A stretch of 50,297 bases of DNA. Origin: a virus. The DNA lies in the IMG/VR virus record IMGVR_UViG_3300040806_002587, positions 1-50,297 of that record. One strand, 5' to 3'. Under the pieces are notes generated by a model. The model was given only the letters and a program-made list of their open reading frames with translations, ran no database searches and was not told the DNA's origin. Made by a program: the position numbers and the translations under genes. Below are positions 15,014-23,159 of the stretch, piece by piece. Numbering within the stretch: the stretch's first letter is position 1; the number at the start of each line of letters is the position of its first letter.

Positions 15014-15544
15014 ATGTCAAAACTTGATGACCTTGCGGCTTTGCTGCAAGATAAAATTCTTTCCAATATTGAAGAGTATTGGGAGGAAGCCATAGAATAC
15101 GGTGAAGTCTGTTTACAAATCATAGAGCATGGTTATAAGACAGAATATAAAGCTGATATTGTAACTCCATTGCGTCGCTGTAATCACGGTAGGCGCATAG
15201 CTGCATTTGAACATAAAGGTGTTTATATGTGGCAAGAAAAATCCACAGGTAAAATACTTTATATTGGCAAAACGGATGGTAAGACTTCTTCAATCCACGC
15301 ACGGATAGGCAATCACCGCAGTTCGTTTACTAAACCTGACTCACACCATGAAGTAACAGGTAGAAAATATAGACAATATCTAAAAGAAAATGGTTTACAA
15401 ACTATGGATGTTGTGATAAAATACATTAACACCGCTGATTATGACTTAAAGATTGCTCCATTAATTGAAGATGCATCTATTGACCATTATCAGCCACTAC
15501 TCAATTCTCAAATAAAAGGCAGAGGCTCTCGTAATGAAGTATGA
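15014..15544 (+). CDS. GIY-YIG nuclease-domain protein (176 aa)
   Basis: The GIY-YIG core is visible as 'GVYMW' (residues 69-73) and 'LYIGKT' (82-87), with Arg97 in 'HARIGNH' and a glutamate in 'IEDASIDHYQP' at the positions of the catalytic Arg and Glu. An N-terminal helical region of about 60 residues precedes it. GIY-YIG enzymes cut DNA by single-metal chemistry as homing, restriction or repair nucleases. No intron or interrupted gene is adjacent, so a host-DNA or recombination nuclease is as likely as a homing enzyme. Confidence 0.7.
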   Translation: MSKLDDLAALLQDKILSNIEEYWEEAIEYGEVCLQIIEHGYKTEYKADIVTPLRRCNHGRRIAAFEHKGVYMWQEKSTGKILYIGKTDGKTSSIHARIGNHRSSFTKPDSHHEVTGRKYRQYLKENGLQTMDVVIKYINTADYDLKIAPLIEDASIDHYQPLLNSQIKGRGSRNEV

Positions 15545-15845
15545 TAATGACAAACCCAAAATCCATTTAGTTCCACCTGAAGCTATTATCGAAGCAGCAA
15601 AGGTATTTGGTTTTGGTGCTGAAAAGTACGGTGAAAACAATTGGCGACAAGACATTGAAAAGTTTCCTGTCTCTCGTCATTACTCATCTATTCAGCGTCA
15701 TTTGTTAGCATATATGTCAGGTGAAGATCAAGATCCTGAATCAGGTTTGCCACATTTGTCTCATGCCTTAACTCAAATGATGATTCTTGTTATGACAACA
15801 ATTGAGTCTGATCCAATTGATACTGATGATAGGTTTAAAAAATGA
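15534..15845 (+). CDS. dATP/dGTP diphosphohydrolase-like protein (DUF5664 type)
   Basis: The sequence matches the DUF5664 pattern: 'YDNDKPKIHLVPPEAI', 'FGFGAEKYGENNW', 'SRHYSSIQRHLLAYMSGE' and 'DPESGLPHLSHAL'. This all-alpha MazG-like family is described as hydrolysing dATP and dGTP to monophosphates. Its length (103 aa) is typical for the domain alone. In this phage it sits before the gp42-like and dCMP deaminase genes, so it probably belongs to dNTP pool control. It overlaps both neighbours by a few bases. Confidence 0.75.
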   Translation: MKYDNDKPKIHLVPPEAIIEAAKVFGFGAEKYGENNWRQDIEKFPVSRHYSSIQRHLLAYMSGEDQDPESGLPHLSHALTQMMILVMTTIESDPIDTDDRFKK

Positions 15846-16342
15846 GCATAGAACGGTTAGGTAAATTAGGTGAACGTATTGTAAAAGAATACTTTGAAAT
15901 GCAAAATTGCAAAGTTGAAATGTCGGAAGATCCGTTTGATATGTCAAAGGATATGATGATTGACGGCAAACATACCGAAGTTAAATTCCAAACAATTTAT
16001 TACCATTTTAAAGTACCTAACATGGAAACGTATGAGGCATTTACTGTTCCGATTACAACAACTAAAGGTGGTGCCGTAAGTAATCAACTTGATAAGTGTT
16101 TAAATGCCGACCGATGGATTATTGTTCAAAACCCACGGCCTGGATCAAAGCTTGTTACATTATGGGAAGCACCTCCACCTGGTCAACGTAGGTTTAGAGT
16201 TATTCAAAACAAACGAGACAATAGGCATACCGCAGGATTTGCGCTCGAAACATTTAATAAAATTATTGACATTAATAACGAACCGTTGTATAATAGAATT
16301 AAAGAAATAGACAAGTCAAACTATAAAAGGACATTCGCATGA
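15842..16342 (+). CDS. PD-(D/E)XK nuclease-like protein (166 aa)
   Basis: The N-terminal helix 'RLGKLGERIVKEYFEMQ' followed by 'DGKHTEVKFQ' has the D...ExK spacing of the PD-(D/E)XK fold, with the acidic 'DPFDMSKD' before it. The second half is basic. The fold occurs in restriction, resolution and repair nucleases. No closer family is clear. The gene overlaps the DUF5664 and hydroxymethylase genes by 4 nt on each side, so it is coupled to nucleotide metabolism. Confidence 0.5.
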   Translation: MSIERLGKLGERIVKEYFEMQNCKVEMSEDPFDMSKDMMIDGKHTEVKFQTIYYHFKVPNMETYEAFTVPITTTKGGAVSNQLDKCLNADRWIIVQNPRPGSKLVTLWEAPPPGQRRFRVIQNKRDNRHTAGFALETFNKIIDINNEPLYNRIKEIDKSNYKRTFA

Positions 16343-17040
16343 GAATTGATAGCGTATATGATATCCGTGAGTTTTTCAAAGGTGAGCTTAAAGATGAAGC
16401 ATTCACTATTGATAAAACAGGCCAACGTACTATTGAATTAATTGGTGCAAACTTTCTTGCAACTGAACCGGCAATCTTTGGTAAACCAAGTCAAGCTTAT
16501 ATTAACTCTGAGCTTGCTTGGTATGAGTCGCAATCAACAAATATTAATGATATCTATGGGTTTGGTATACAAAGTGCTCCTGCTGCATGGCAATATTCAG
16601 CAGATCCACACGGTAATATTAATTCCAATTATGGTCATTTAGTATTCTCTAAAAAATATCATAACCAATTCCAAAATGCTTTTGATGAACTGTGGAGTAA
16701 CCCTGATAGCCGTCGTGCTCAAATGATTTACAATCGTCCATCTATTTGGGTTGAGTTTGATGAAGGTGGTAAGTCTGACTTTATTTGTACTAATGCACAA
16801 ACGTTTTATATCCGCGATGGCATTCTGATGATGGTGTCACAAATGCGTTCTAACGACGCAATCTTTGGCTATAAAAACGACTATGCTTGGGCTCAATATC
16901 TTATGGATAAGTTTGTTGCTCAATGGAATGAACAATGTAAACTTCCTGGCAATAAACACTTCACTATTGATAAAGGTATGCTGACATGGCAAGTGATGAA
17001 CTTGCACGTATACGAACGTCATTTTGATCTTGTTGTATAA
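16339..17040 (+). CDS. 42: dCMP hydroxymethylase-like protein, T4 gp42 homolog
   Basis: The 233-residue protein aligns along its length with T4 gp42: 'DKTGQRTIELIGANF', 'NINSNYG', 'NPDSRRAQMIYNRPS', 'SDFICTN' and 'MRSNDAIFGYKNDYAW' all have near-identical counterparts. Cys150 corresponds to the catalytic T4 Cys148. Asp181 in 'YKNDYAW' corresponds to T4 Asp179, which replaces the Asn of thymidylate synthase and marks dCMP specificity. It should convert dCMP and methylene-tetrahydrofolate to 5-hydroxymethyl-dCMP. Thymidylate synthase is the alternative but the Asp argues against it. Confidence 0.85.
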   Translation: MRIDSVYDIREFFKGELKDEAFTIDKTGQRTIELIGANFLATEPAIFGKPSQAYINSELAWYESQSTNINDIYGFGIQSAPAAWQYSADPHGNINSNYGHLVFSKKYHNQFQNAFDELWSNPDSRRAQMIYNRPSIWVEFDEGGKSDFICTNAQTFYIRDGILMMVSQMRSNDAIFGYKNDYAWAQYLMDKFVAQWNEQCKLPGNKHFTIDKGMLTWQVMNLHVYERHFDLVV

Positions 17041-17048
17041 ATATATCC

Positions 17049-17285
17049 ATGAGTAAATTAATACGAATATCAGATGTTATCGAGACAAAGCTCAGAAAAG
17101 AAAAAGAGCTTGAATTTTATCGAGAACAGATTGAAAAAATAAAAACCAAAATGTCTTTCCTACAAAAAGATTTAGACATTACTAATATCATTATTAATAT
17201 AATTGAAAATGAAAAAGTAATGGACGTAAAAGAAAATATGGAAAAACGAATGATAGGAGAATCCGATGCTAGGGACATGGAGTAA
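17049..17285 (+). CDS. Small coiled-coil protein (78 aa)
   Basis: The protein is Lys/Glu-rich with heptad-like hydrophobic spacing (residues about 10-45) and should be helical. It begins MSKLIRISDVIETKLRKEK. The ribosome site is poor; the start lies 8 nt after the gp42-like stop. It overlaps the next gene by 20 nt. No family is recognised. Confidence 0.55.
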   Translation: MSKLIRISDVIETKLRKEKELEFYREQIEKIKTKMSFLQKDLDITNIIINIIENEKVMDVKENMEKRMIGESDARDME

Positions 17286-17538
17286 AGCAGCATTTAAAGC
17301 TAAATTACAGGAAGGCGAATGCCTTGTCACCTGGGAACGTAATGATAAAACTGGTACACGCAGTAAGCATTACACACTCAAGCCTGAACTAATTCCTGAT
17401 ATGCCAAACAAGCGCGGCCGCATAAACAATCCACCTTTGTTGACACCTTCTCATACTGGTTGTTACGATATCCGCAAGGATCGGTGGGATGGTATTAAAG
17501 TAAAGAAAGTTATTTCAGTGGAACTCGTTGAAGAGTAA
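17266..17538 (+). CDS. Conserved small protein (90 aa)
   Basis: AGGAG lies about 7 nt before the ATG at 17266. The protein has 'LVTWERNDKTGTRSKHYTLKP' early, then a basic 'NKRGRINNPP' and an acidic end 'ISVELVEE'; it looks like a compact beta-rich domain. Patterns like 'V.F.K.dGs.R' in short phage proteins recall the WYL/SH3-like fold, but this is weak. Its stop overlaps the next start (TAATG). Confidence 0.6.
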   Translation: MLGTWSKAAFKAKLQEGECLVTWERNDKTGTRSKHYTLKPELIPDMPNKRGRINNPPLLTPSHTGCYDIRKDRWDGIKVKKVISVELVEE

Positions 17539-17741
17539 TGCCACATTCCGCAAACCACGTTGTAAAAAGAATGACTTATTTTAATGCTGAAATAGATCGG
17601 CTTATTATGATGTGTGATGATAATGAAGAAATCCTAATGCTCGGCAGTTGTCTTATGACTTCTGCCAAATCACTTTTTGATGGAGCAATGGGTAGTGAAA
17701 AAAGGAAAACATTAATTGATGAGCTCAACAAGACAGACTAA
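17538..17741 (+). CDS. Small helical protein (67 aa)
   Basis: The start at 17538 is in a TAATG overlap. The protein is helical with paired Met, Cys and acidic residues (LIMMCDDNEEILMLGSCLM). It directly precedes the beta-ketoacyl synthase and overlaps it by 23 nt. It lacks the DSL phosphopantetheine motif, so it is not an acyl carrier protein even though the position would suit one. Function is unknown. Confidence 0.55.
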   Translation: MPHSANHVVKRMTYFNAEIDRLIMMCDDNEEILMLGSCLMTSAKSLFDGAMGSEKRKTLIDELNKTD

Positions 17742-18954
17742 CCGTGTTGTTATTACAGGCATGGGCACTATAAATTCTTTAGGATGGACTGCCCAAGATA
17801 CAATGAAAGCAATGGCCGAAGGCACCGACGGCATTAGCGAACTCCAAAACATCATAGAAATTCAAAATATGCGCTACACTCGTGGTGGACAAATTAAAGG
17901 CTATGATGAAAAAGACCATTGGACAAGAATGCAAATTGCAATCTTTGATAGGTTTACACAACTCAATATACTTGCAGCCCGCGAGGCAGTAGAACAATCA
18001 GGTTTAGAATTTGATGGTGAACTTGCTGAGGAAGCAGGTATTATTATGGGTAACGGTAGTGGTGGCGCTGAAACCTGGGAACGGACATATCATAATTACT
18101 TTGCATCTGATAACCCAAAACGCCGTGCTAATCCTTTTATTATTCCACGTGTTATGGGTAATGCTCCTGTTTGCCATATCTCAATGGAACATAATATCAA
18201 AGGTCCATCATTTACTGTAACGTCAGGATGTGCTTCTGCTAACCACGCAATGACACAAGCATTCCATATGGTTAAATACGGTATGGCTCCTGTTATGCTG
18301 ACAGGTGGTTCAGAAGCAATTCTAAATCTATCAGGAATGAAAGCATGGGAAGGTTTGCGCGTTGTAAGCCCAGGTTACTGTCGACCGTTTTCTCTTGGGC
18401 GTCAAGGTATTGTTCACGGTGAAGGCGCAGGTGTATTTGTCTTTGAAGAATATTGGCATGCTAAAAATCGTGGTGCAAATATCATCTGTGAAGTATTAGG
18501 TGCGGCGTGTACTGCAGACTCAAGTGATCTCGTGATGCCTGAAGTTTCAGGATTGATTAGATCAATGGAAAAATGCCTCAAAGATGCATCAATTAACCCA
18601 GAACAAGTTGATTATATAAATGCTCATGGCACAGGCACAGTTCCAAATGATAGAACTGAAATTGATGCTATCAAACAAACATTCGGTGACCATGCTCATA
18701 AATTGAGTGTAAGTTCAACCAAATCTATGCACGGACATTGTATTGGCGGAACAGGTGCAGTTGAATTACTTGCGGCAATTATGGCAGTAAACGATGGCAT
18801 TATTGCACCAACAATTAATTATGAAGAACCTGATCCTGAATGTGATCTTGACGTCGTACCAAATACCGCAAAGGAAAAGAAGGTTGATGTTGCAATCAGT
18901 AATAACTTTGCGTTTGGTGGTTTAAATTCAACTATTGCTATTCGAGGTATGTAA
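17719..18954 (+). CDS. Beta-ketoacyl-ACP synthase (KAS II/FabF type)
   Basis: The 411-residue protein has the length and order of FabF (413 aa in E. coli). Its active-site set is complete: Cys171 in 'VTSGCASANHAM', His303 in 'NAHGTGT', Lys335 and His340 in 'STKSMHGHCIGGTGA', and the C-terminal 'NNFAFGGLNS' loop. It should catalyse decarboxylating condensation of an acyl thioester with malonyl-ACP. The ATG at 17719 is chosen over an upstream TTG. It sits between the gp42-like and dCMP deaminase genes with overlapping ends, so it is an integral operon member. No acyl carrier protein or reductase is visible nearby. Confidence 0.88.
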   Translation: MSSTRQTNRVVITGMGTINSLGWTAQDTMKAMAEGTDGISELQNIIEIQNMRYTRGGQIKGYDEKDHWTRMQIAIFDRFTQLNILAAREAVEQSGLEFDGELAEEAGIIMGNGSGGAETWERTYHNYFASDNPKRRANPFIIPRVMGNAPVCHISMEHNIKGPSFTVTSGCASANHAMTQAFHMVKYGMAPVMLTGGSEAILNLSGMKAWEGLRVVSPGYCRPFSLGRQGIVHGEGAGVFVFEEYWHAKNRGANIICEVLGAACTADSSDLVMPEVSGLIRSMEKCLKDASINPEQVDYINAHGTGTVPNDRTEIDAIKQTFGDHAHKLSVSSTKSMHGHCIGGTGAVELLAAIMAVNDGIIAPTINYEEPDPECDLDVVPNTAKEKKVDVAISNNFAFGGLNSTIAIRGM

Positions 18955-19457
18955 TGCAAGAACCATATGATAGATTTATAAGTCGAAAATACCGTGAGGA
19001 AGATGAACGTCAACTCAAATGGGATAAGCGATTTATGGAATTGGCTGAAACAATTTCTAAATGGAGTAAAGATCCGTCGAGTCAGATTGGTGCTGTTTGT
19101 GTAAATGACGAACGACGTATTCTTGCTACTGGTTATAATGGTTTTCCAAAAGGTATTGAAGATAGTATTGAGCGTTTAGAAAACCGAGATGAAAAATACC
19201 CACGGATTGTCCATGCGGAAACTAATGCTTTGATGAATGCTTTGTATTCTGGTGTTTCATTAAAGAATGCAACAATATATGTCCACGGATTGCCAGTGTG
19301 TCCTGACTGTACTAAACTTATTATTCAATCCGGTATTCGCCGAGTTGTAATCCGCGAAGCAACATACAACACACCCGAGAAATGGGTTGACTTATGGACC
19401 ACGCAATCTGCGCCTATGTTTAAAGAGGCGGGTATTTTGGTAACACACCTTGGCTAA
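18954..19457 (+). CDS. cd: dCMP deaminase, T4 cd homolog
   Basis: The zinc deaminase site is plain: 'HAETNAL' with His87 and Glu89, and 'PVCPDC' with Cys116 and Cys119. The N-terminal 'WDKRFMELAETISKWSKDP' and 'VCVNDERRILATGYNGFP' are standard for phage and bacterial dCMP deaminases. It converts dCMP to dUMP, feeding thymidylate synthesis and balancing dCMP against the hydroxymethylase. The gene overlaps the beta-ketoacyl synthase stop by one base and the next gene by 8 nt. Confidence 0.9.
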   Translation: MQEPYDRFISRKYREEDERQLKWDKRFMELAETISKWSKDPSSQIGAVCVNDERRILATGYNGFPKGIEDSIERLENRDEKYPRIVHAETNALMNALYSGVSLKNATIYVHGLPVCPDCTKLIIQSGIRRVVIREATYNTPEKWVDLWTTQSAPMFKEAGILVTHLG

Positions 19458-20130
19458 TAGTTTAACCGATGTCTATGTTGGGGTCAAGAAAGATGACCCT
19501 AACCGAAGGACAAATGACTTTTATCCAACACCTCCGCTTGCAACATTCGTTCTTACAAAGTATTGTAAACCACCAAGAGATATAGTTGAACCATGCGCAG
19601 GTCGTGGTAACATTTCTGTTGAATTAGCACGTAATGGACACAATGTTTTAAGTTATGATCTCAATGAATATTCTGATTCTTTATGTAGCATAAATACTTC
19701 TTATGACGCAATGGAATTGCAAAAGCCAACAGGTTTTGATGGAGTAGTGACAAACCCACCATATCATAAAGACTTACCACGAAAGATGGCGGAAAAATGG
19801 ATAGACGAATATGATTATGTAGCAATGTTTCTACGTTTAACCTTTTTAGAAGGAAAAAAACGAAAAAAGTTGTTTACAAACCACCCTCCTAGTGATATAA
19901 TATTTTTATCGGACCGAGTTCAATTCAAAAAGGATTCTATTGAGCCGATTGAAAAGAAACATCAGATTGGTGGTATGATTGCATATGCGTGGTTTGTTTG
20001 GGACAAGAGACATAGTTGGTCAGGTCTATGTAAACCACAATGGGTTAACCTTGAAGATGAATACGACGAGTGGAGATTAAATTATGATAAATGTAGTGAT
20101 ACCAGCGGCAGGAGAAGCAACACGCCTTAA
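19450..20130 (+). CDS. DNA adenine (N6) methyltransferase-like protein
   Basis: The 'FYPTPPLATF' opening, the 'VEPCAGRGNIS' SAM loop and the catalytic 'VVTNPPYHKDL' motif identify an amino-methyltransferase of the N6-adenine type. About 226 residues fit a small Dam-like or phage enzyme. The only upstream start in frame is TTG at 19450, overlapping the deaminase stop, so translation may be weak or coupled. The last 47 nt overlap the next gene, and the C-terminal residues there are probably unstructured. Confidence 0.75.
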   Translation: MANSLTDVYVGVKKDDPNRRTNDFYPTPPLATFVLTKYCKPPRDIVEPCAGRGNISVELARNGHNVLSYDLNEYSDSLCSINTSYDAMELQKPTGFDGVVTNPPYHKDLPRKMAEKWIDEYDYVAMFLRLTFLEGKKRKKLFTNHPPSDIIFLSDRVQFKKDSIEPIEKKHQIGGMIAYAWFVWDKRHSWSGLCKPQWVNLEDEYDEWRLNYDKCSDTSGRRSNTP

Positions 20131-21559
20131 ACCGCTAACGTCAAATTGCAGCAAGGCTATGATCCGTGTCCACGGTAAACCTACTATTGAATATATTATT
20201 GAATCAATTTATAAGAATGCTGATCAAGTTGGACAGATCGTTATTGTTGATGGTAAGCATAATGATATTCGTGACTGGGTTGAAAAATCAAAATATAAAA
20301 ATATTAAATGTGTAAAACAAGGATCACTAAATGGACCTCGTGACGCTATTGCTGTTGGTATTGAAAATTTGGGTAATTGGGAATGCCCTCTTGTTGTTTG
20401 GTTGGGTGATGCAATTATCCTTGAAGAAAATATGCCGTTGGGTACAGACTTCCTTTTAACAAAACAAGTTGAAGATCACTTTGCTTGGTGTATGTGGGAT
20501 GGTGAAAAATATTACAATAAACCAAAAGAAAATATTGATAACGCAACTGCACTTGTAGGCCTATACAGCTTTAAGTGTGGGCAAACTGCATCCATTGCTT
20601 TTTGTGATAGCAAAGGATATGATATCTCGGATGCACTTGAAGATTATGGTAACTTTAATAACGTAAGTACAGAATTGTGGTATGATATTGGTGATATTGC
20701 CTCATACCATAAAACTTGTGCTACATTGTTGACACTAAAGGCACGTGAGTTTAATTCGTTTGAATATCATGCCGATCTCAATATGATTACAAAGGTTCCG
20801 ACTGCAAATAACAGTTTTGCCACAAGAACTATTATGAATGAAAAGAATTGGTATACATCACTGTCACCTATTCAAAGCATGCTAATTCCTAAAGTATTAA
20901 AAGATGATTATTCCCTGACCATGTCCTATGAGTCAGGCATTCTGCTATCTGATCTATTTGCTCATGAGGACATATCAAAAAGTACTATACGGTATTTGAT
21001 TGAAAGAGTTATAGTTACAATGTCAAACCATTTTCATCGTAAGCCAACTCTTGAGTTTACTGCCAATTTTCCTGACAATGCAAAAAAGATGTGGATTGAT
21101 AAAACAGAAGAACGATTAGAAACTGATAGTCCGTATTACCGAAATGTTGCAGAACGCTGTTTGAAAAAGGCAAAACCTGTTGATGCTATGCACGGTGATT
21201 TGCACTTTGGCAACATTCTGTATAACCCATATAACGATGCTTTTACATTATTGGATCCACGAGGATCTTATGGTGATTATATAGGTATCGGTGGTGATTA
21301 CCTTTATGATATGTGCAAATTGTCACACGACCTATATCATGGATATAGCGAACTAGTTACGGGGCATAAATACCCCACAGCGGTTCGGGAATGTTTTTCT
21401 GAATTAATTAAAGAGTACTTTCCTGATGATTATAGCGAAATCATTGATGGCGGTGCACTGTTAATCGCAACTTGTATTAAACTTCATTATGACTGCGAAG
21501 ATAGACAACAAAGAATGAGAGATTATATTAATGAGTACGCAAGAAACAATTGTAGTTGA
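20084..21559 (+). CDS. Sugar nucleotidyltransferase fused to an APH-like kinase (491 aa)
   Basis: Residues 1-230 form an NTP-transferase domain: 'PAAGEATRLKPLT' is the nucleotide-binding signature, Lys24 the conserved lysine and 'VWLGDAII' the metal strand. The C-terminal part has the APH/choline-kinase site 'HGDLHFGNIL' (about residue 370) followed by 'LLDPRG'. The fused protein could phosphorylate a sugar or alcohol and then activate it as a nucleotide conjugate, as in capsule pathways. GGAG lies 8 nt before the start. It is followed by a HAD phosphatase and a glycosyltransferase, which would use such a product. Confidence 0.8.
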   Translation: MINVVIPAAGEATRLKPLTSNCSKAMIRVHGKPTIEYIIESIYKNADQVGQIVIVDGKHNDIRDWVEKSKYKNIKCVKQGSLNGPRDAIAVGIENLGNWECPLVVWLGDAIILEENMPLGTDFLLTKQVEDHFAWCMWDGEKYYNKPKENIDNATALVGLYSFKCGQTASIAFCDSKGYDISDALEDYGNFNNVSTELWYDIGDIASYHKTCATLLTLKAREFNSFEYHADLNMITKVPTANNSFATRTIMNEKNWYTSLSPIQSMLIPKVLKDDYSLTMSYESGILLSDLFAHEDISKSTIRYLIERVIVTMSNHFHRKPTLEFTANFPDNAKKMWIDKTEERLETDSPYYRNVAERCLKKAKPVDAMHGDLHFGNILYNPYNDAFTLLDPRGSYGDYIGIGGDYLYDMCKLSHDLYHGYSELVTGHKYPTAVRECFSELIKEYFPDDYSEIIDGGALLIATCIKLHYDCEDRQQRMRDYINEYARNNCS

Positions 21560-21893
21560 CATAGACGATACTATATGTTACCCTAGACATAACCAAAAAG
21601 AATCAGAACAGAAGTATGCTATGGCTCTACCAAATGAACCTATGATTAAAAGTCTGCAAAAGGCAAAGTCAAAAGGTTATCGGATTGTGCTACATACAGC
21701 ACGCAGAATGTTAACTCATGGCGGTGACATAAATAAAATTATTGAAGACGTCGGACAGATTACAGTCGATTGGCTAAAAAAGTACGACGTTCCTTATGAT
21801 GAAATTGTTTGGGGTAAACCATACGGTGTTTACTATATTGACGATAAAGCAATAACTCCTGAGCAATTCGTTAAAACTATGGAATGGACTTAA
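21531..21893 (+). CDS. HAD-family phosphatase, capsule-type (120 aa)
   Basis: The nucleophile motif is 'VVDIDDTIC' (DxDxT form), with 'LHTARRM' for motif II and 'YYIDDKAI' for the acidic motif IV. Length and layout match the small HAD phosphatases encoded with sugar nucleotidyltransferases in polysaccharide loci. It overlaps the end of the nucleotidyltransferase-kinase by 29 nt, so a joint pathway is likely: phosphosugar dephosphorylation or precursor trimming. The true substrate is not shown. Confidence 0.75.
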   Translation: MSTQETIVVDIDDTICYPRHNQKESEQKYAMALPNEPMIKSLQKAKSKGYRIVLHTARRMLTHGGDINKIIEDVGQITVDWLKKYDVPYDEIVWGKPYGVYYIDDKAITPEQFVKTMEWT

Positions 21894-21895
21894 TT

Positions 21896-23146
21896 ATGAA
21901 ACATATTGCCTTTGCCAAAATTGGTAAATCAGTAAAGCTAAGGACAAACAAATATTCTCCTGTCGGTGGTGACAATGAGGCATCTTGTGTTCTTCGTGCT
22001 ATTGCAAACAACAACCCTGATAAAATATTTTATATTGTAGGAAGATCTGACTTCGCTTCATTAACTGAAACGGATAAAGTAGATCTGTTTCCTTATAATA
22101 ATGTTATTGATATTTGGGAAGGAATGAAAATTGAAAGAGTACCAACTGATCGGTATTTTTGGTGGATTAAAACATATTTTGAAGAAAATAATATCACGCT
22201 TGATGCCACAGTAATGATGGTAGGTCAAATCGGTAACGTAAGTATTCCTGAAAAGATGAAAAAGGTTCGTGAAGAAAACGATGATGGCAAACCAGCATTT
22301 GTTCTTGATATGACAAAATGGTATGTTACTCCATTGACTTTTTGGCTAAATGAATGTAAGCCACATTATGTTGAAGTTATCAATGATCCTCGATACACAA
22401 TGCGGCAAGCACGTGACTTTATGCACCTACCGTTTAAAGGTTTGAGCCAATATGACTATACCTATACTGCTCATCCAATTAAAAGCATTGAAGATCAATC
22501 ACGGCAAGACATTCCTGTTAACTGTGAATACGCTGCAATGGAAACAGCATTCTGTGTTGATTACGAATATACAGAAGAAGTAAATACTAATCGTAACACT
22601 GACTTTATGGTTGTTCTTAATGAAGGCAAACCATCACGTTATAAACTCCTGAAGGAATGGGTACTCGACAAATTTGATGATGTTGAGATCTATGGCAAAT
22701 GGGGTAATAATACAGAAGGAGATAATCGTTTTAAAGGATCAATGCATCTAAAACAATTGCAGAACAAACTGCAAGATGTTAAGTTTACATTTATCATTCC
22801 TATTAAAGAAGGTTGGGTAACGTCAAAGTATATTGAAATGATCCATGCTGGTGTTATTCCATTCTTACATCCGTCATATGATATGCAAGGTCACACACCT
22901 ATTCCTGAGATCTTGCGCCCAAAAACACCTGAAGAATTCCATAAAAATCTTCAATATCTTATTGATAACAAATTGGCATATGAGCAAACAATCACAGAAT
23001 TACGTAAAGCTGTTCTTAAACCTGAATATTATGATGGTAGTTTTATTAATGATAAAATCTTCACCGCATTTGACAGTAACTATAAGAGACCTGATTTAAC
23101 TGGATATGAAGTTCAAAAACCAGCAACACTCGAAGCATTTTTTTAA
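21896..23146 (+). CDS. GT-B glycosyltransferase, T4 beta-glucosyltransferase-like (416 aa)
   Basis: The ATG at 21896 follows the phosphatase stop by 2 nt. The N-terminal strand 'KHIAFAKIGKSVKL' parallels the T4 BGT start, and the C-terminal half keeps BGT-like order: 'DVEIYGKWGN' for 'NIEFFGNAR', 'VTSKYIEMIHAGVIPFL' for 'ITLRVWETMASDAVMLI', and a final helix 'EFHKNLQYLIDN'. Glu314 falls at the UDP-ribose glutamate position. With a gp42 homolog close by, transfer of a sugar to 5-hydroxymethylcytosine in DNA is the leading reading. Similarity is distant, and a protein or lipid acceptor remains possible. Confidence 0.55.
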   Translation: MKHIAFAKIGKSVKLRTNKYSPVGGDNEASCVLRAIANNNPDKIFYIVGRSDFASLTETDKVDLFPYNNVIDIWEGMKIERVPTDRYFWWIKTYFEENNITLDATVMMVGQIGNVSIPEKMKKVREENDDGKPAFVLDMTKWYVTPLTFWLNECKPHYVEVINDPRYTMRQARDFMHLPFKGLSQYDYTYTAHPIKSIEDQSRQDIPVNCEYAAMETAFCVDYEYTEEVNTNRNTDFMVVLNEGKPSRYKLLKEWVLDKFDDVEIYGKWGNNTEGDNRFKGSMHLKQLQNKLQDVKFTFIIPIKEGWVTSKYIEMIHAGVIPFLHPSYDMQGHTPIPEILRPKTPEEFHKNLQYLIDNKLAYEQTITELRKAVLKPEYYDGSFINDKIFTAFDSNYKRPDLTGYEVQKPATLEAFF

Positions 23147-23159
23147 ATAAGGATATATT

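Noticed and set aside
15014-15544. GIY-YIG protein as a homing endonuclease in an intron
   Set aside because: No interrupted gene or intron structure surrounds it, and it is in tight operon with its neighbours.
17036-17043. Exact TATAAATA at the end of the gp42-like gene
   Set aside because: It overlaps the stop codon in an early/middle operon, and the next ATG lies 5 nt after the box, leaving no room for a leader. Chance in AT-rich DNA is more likely.
17538-17741. Small gene before the beta-ketoacyl synthase as an acyl carrier protein
   Set aside because: It is the right size and place but lacks the DSL serine motif and the acidic helix II pattern.
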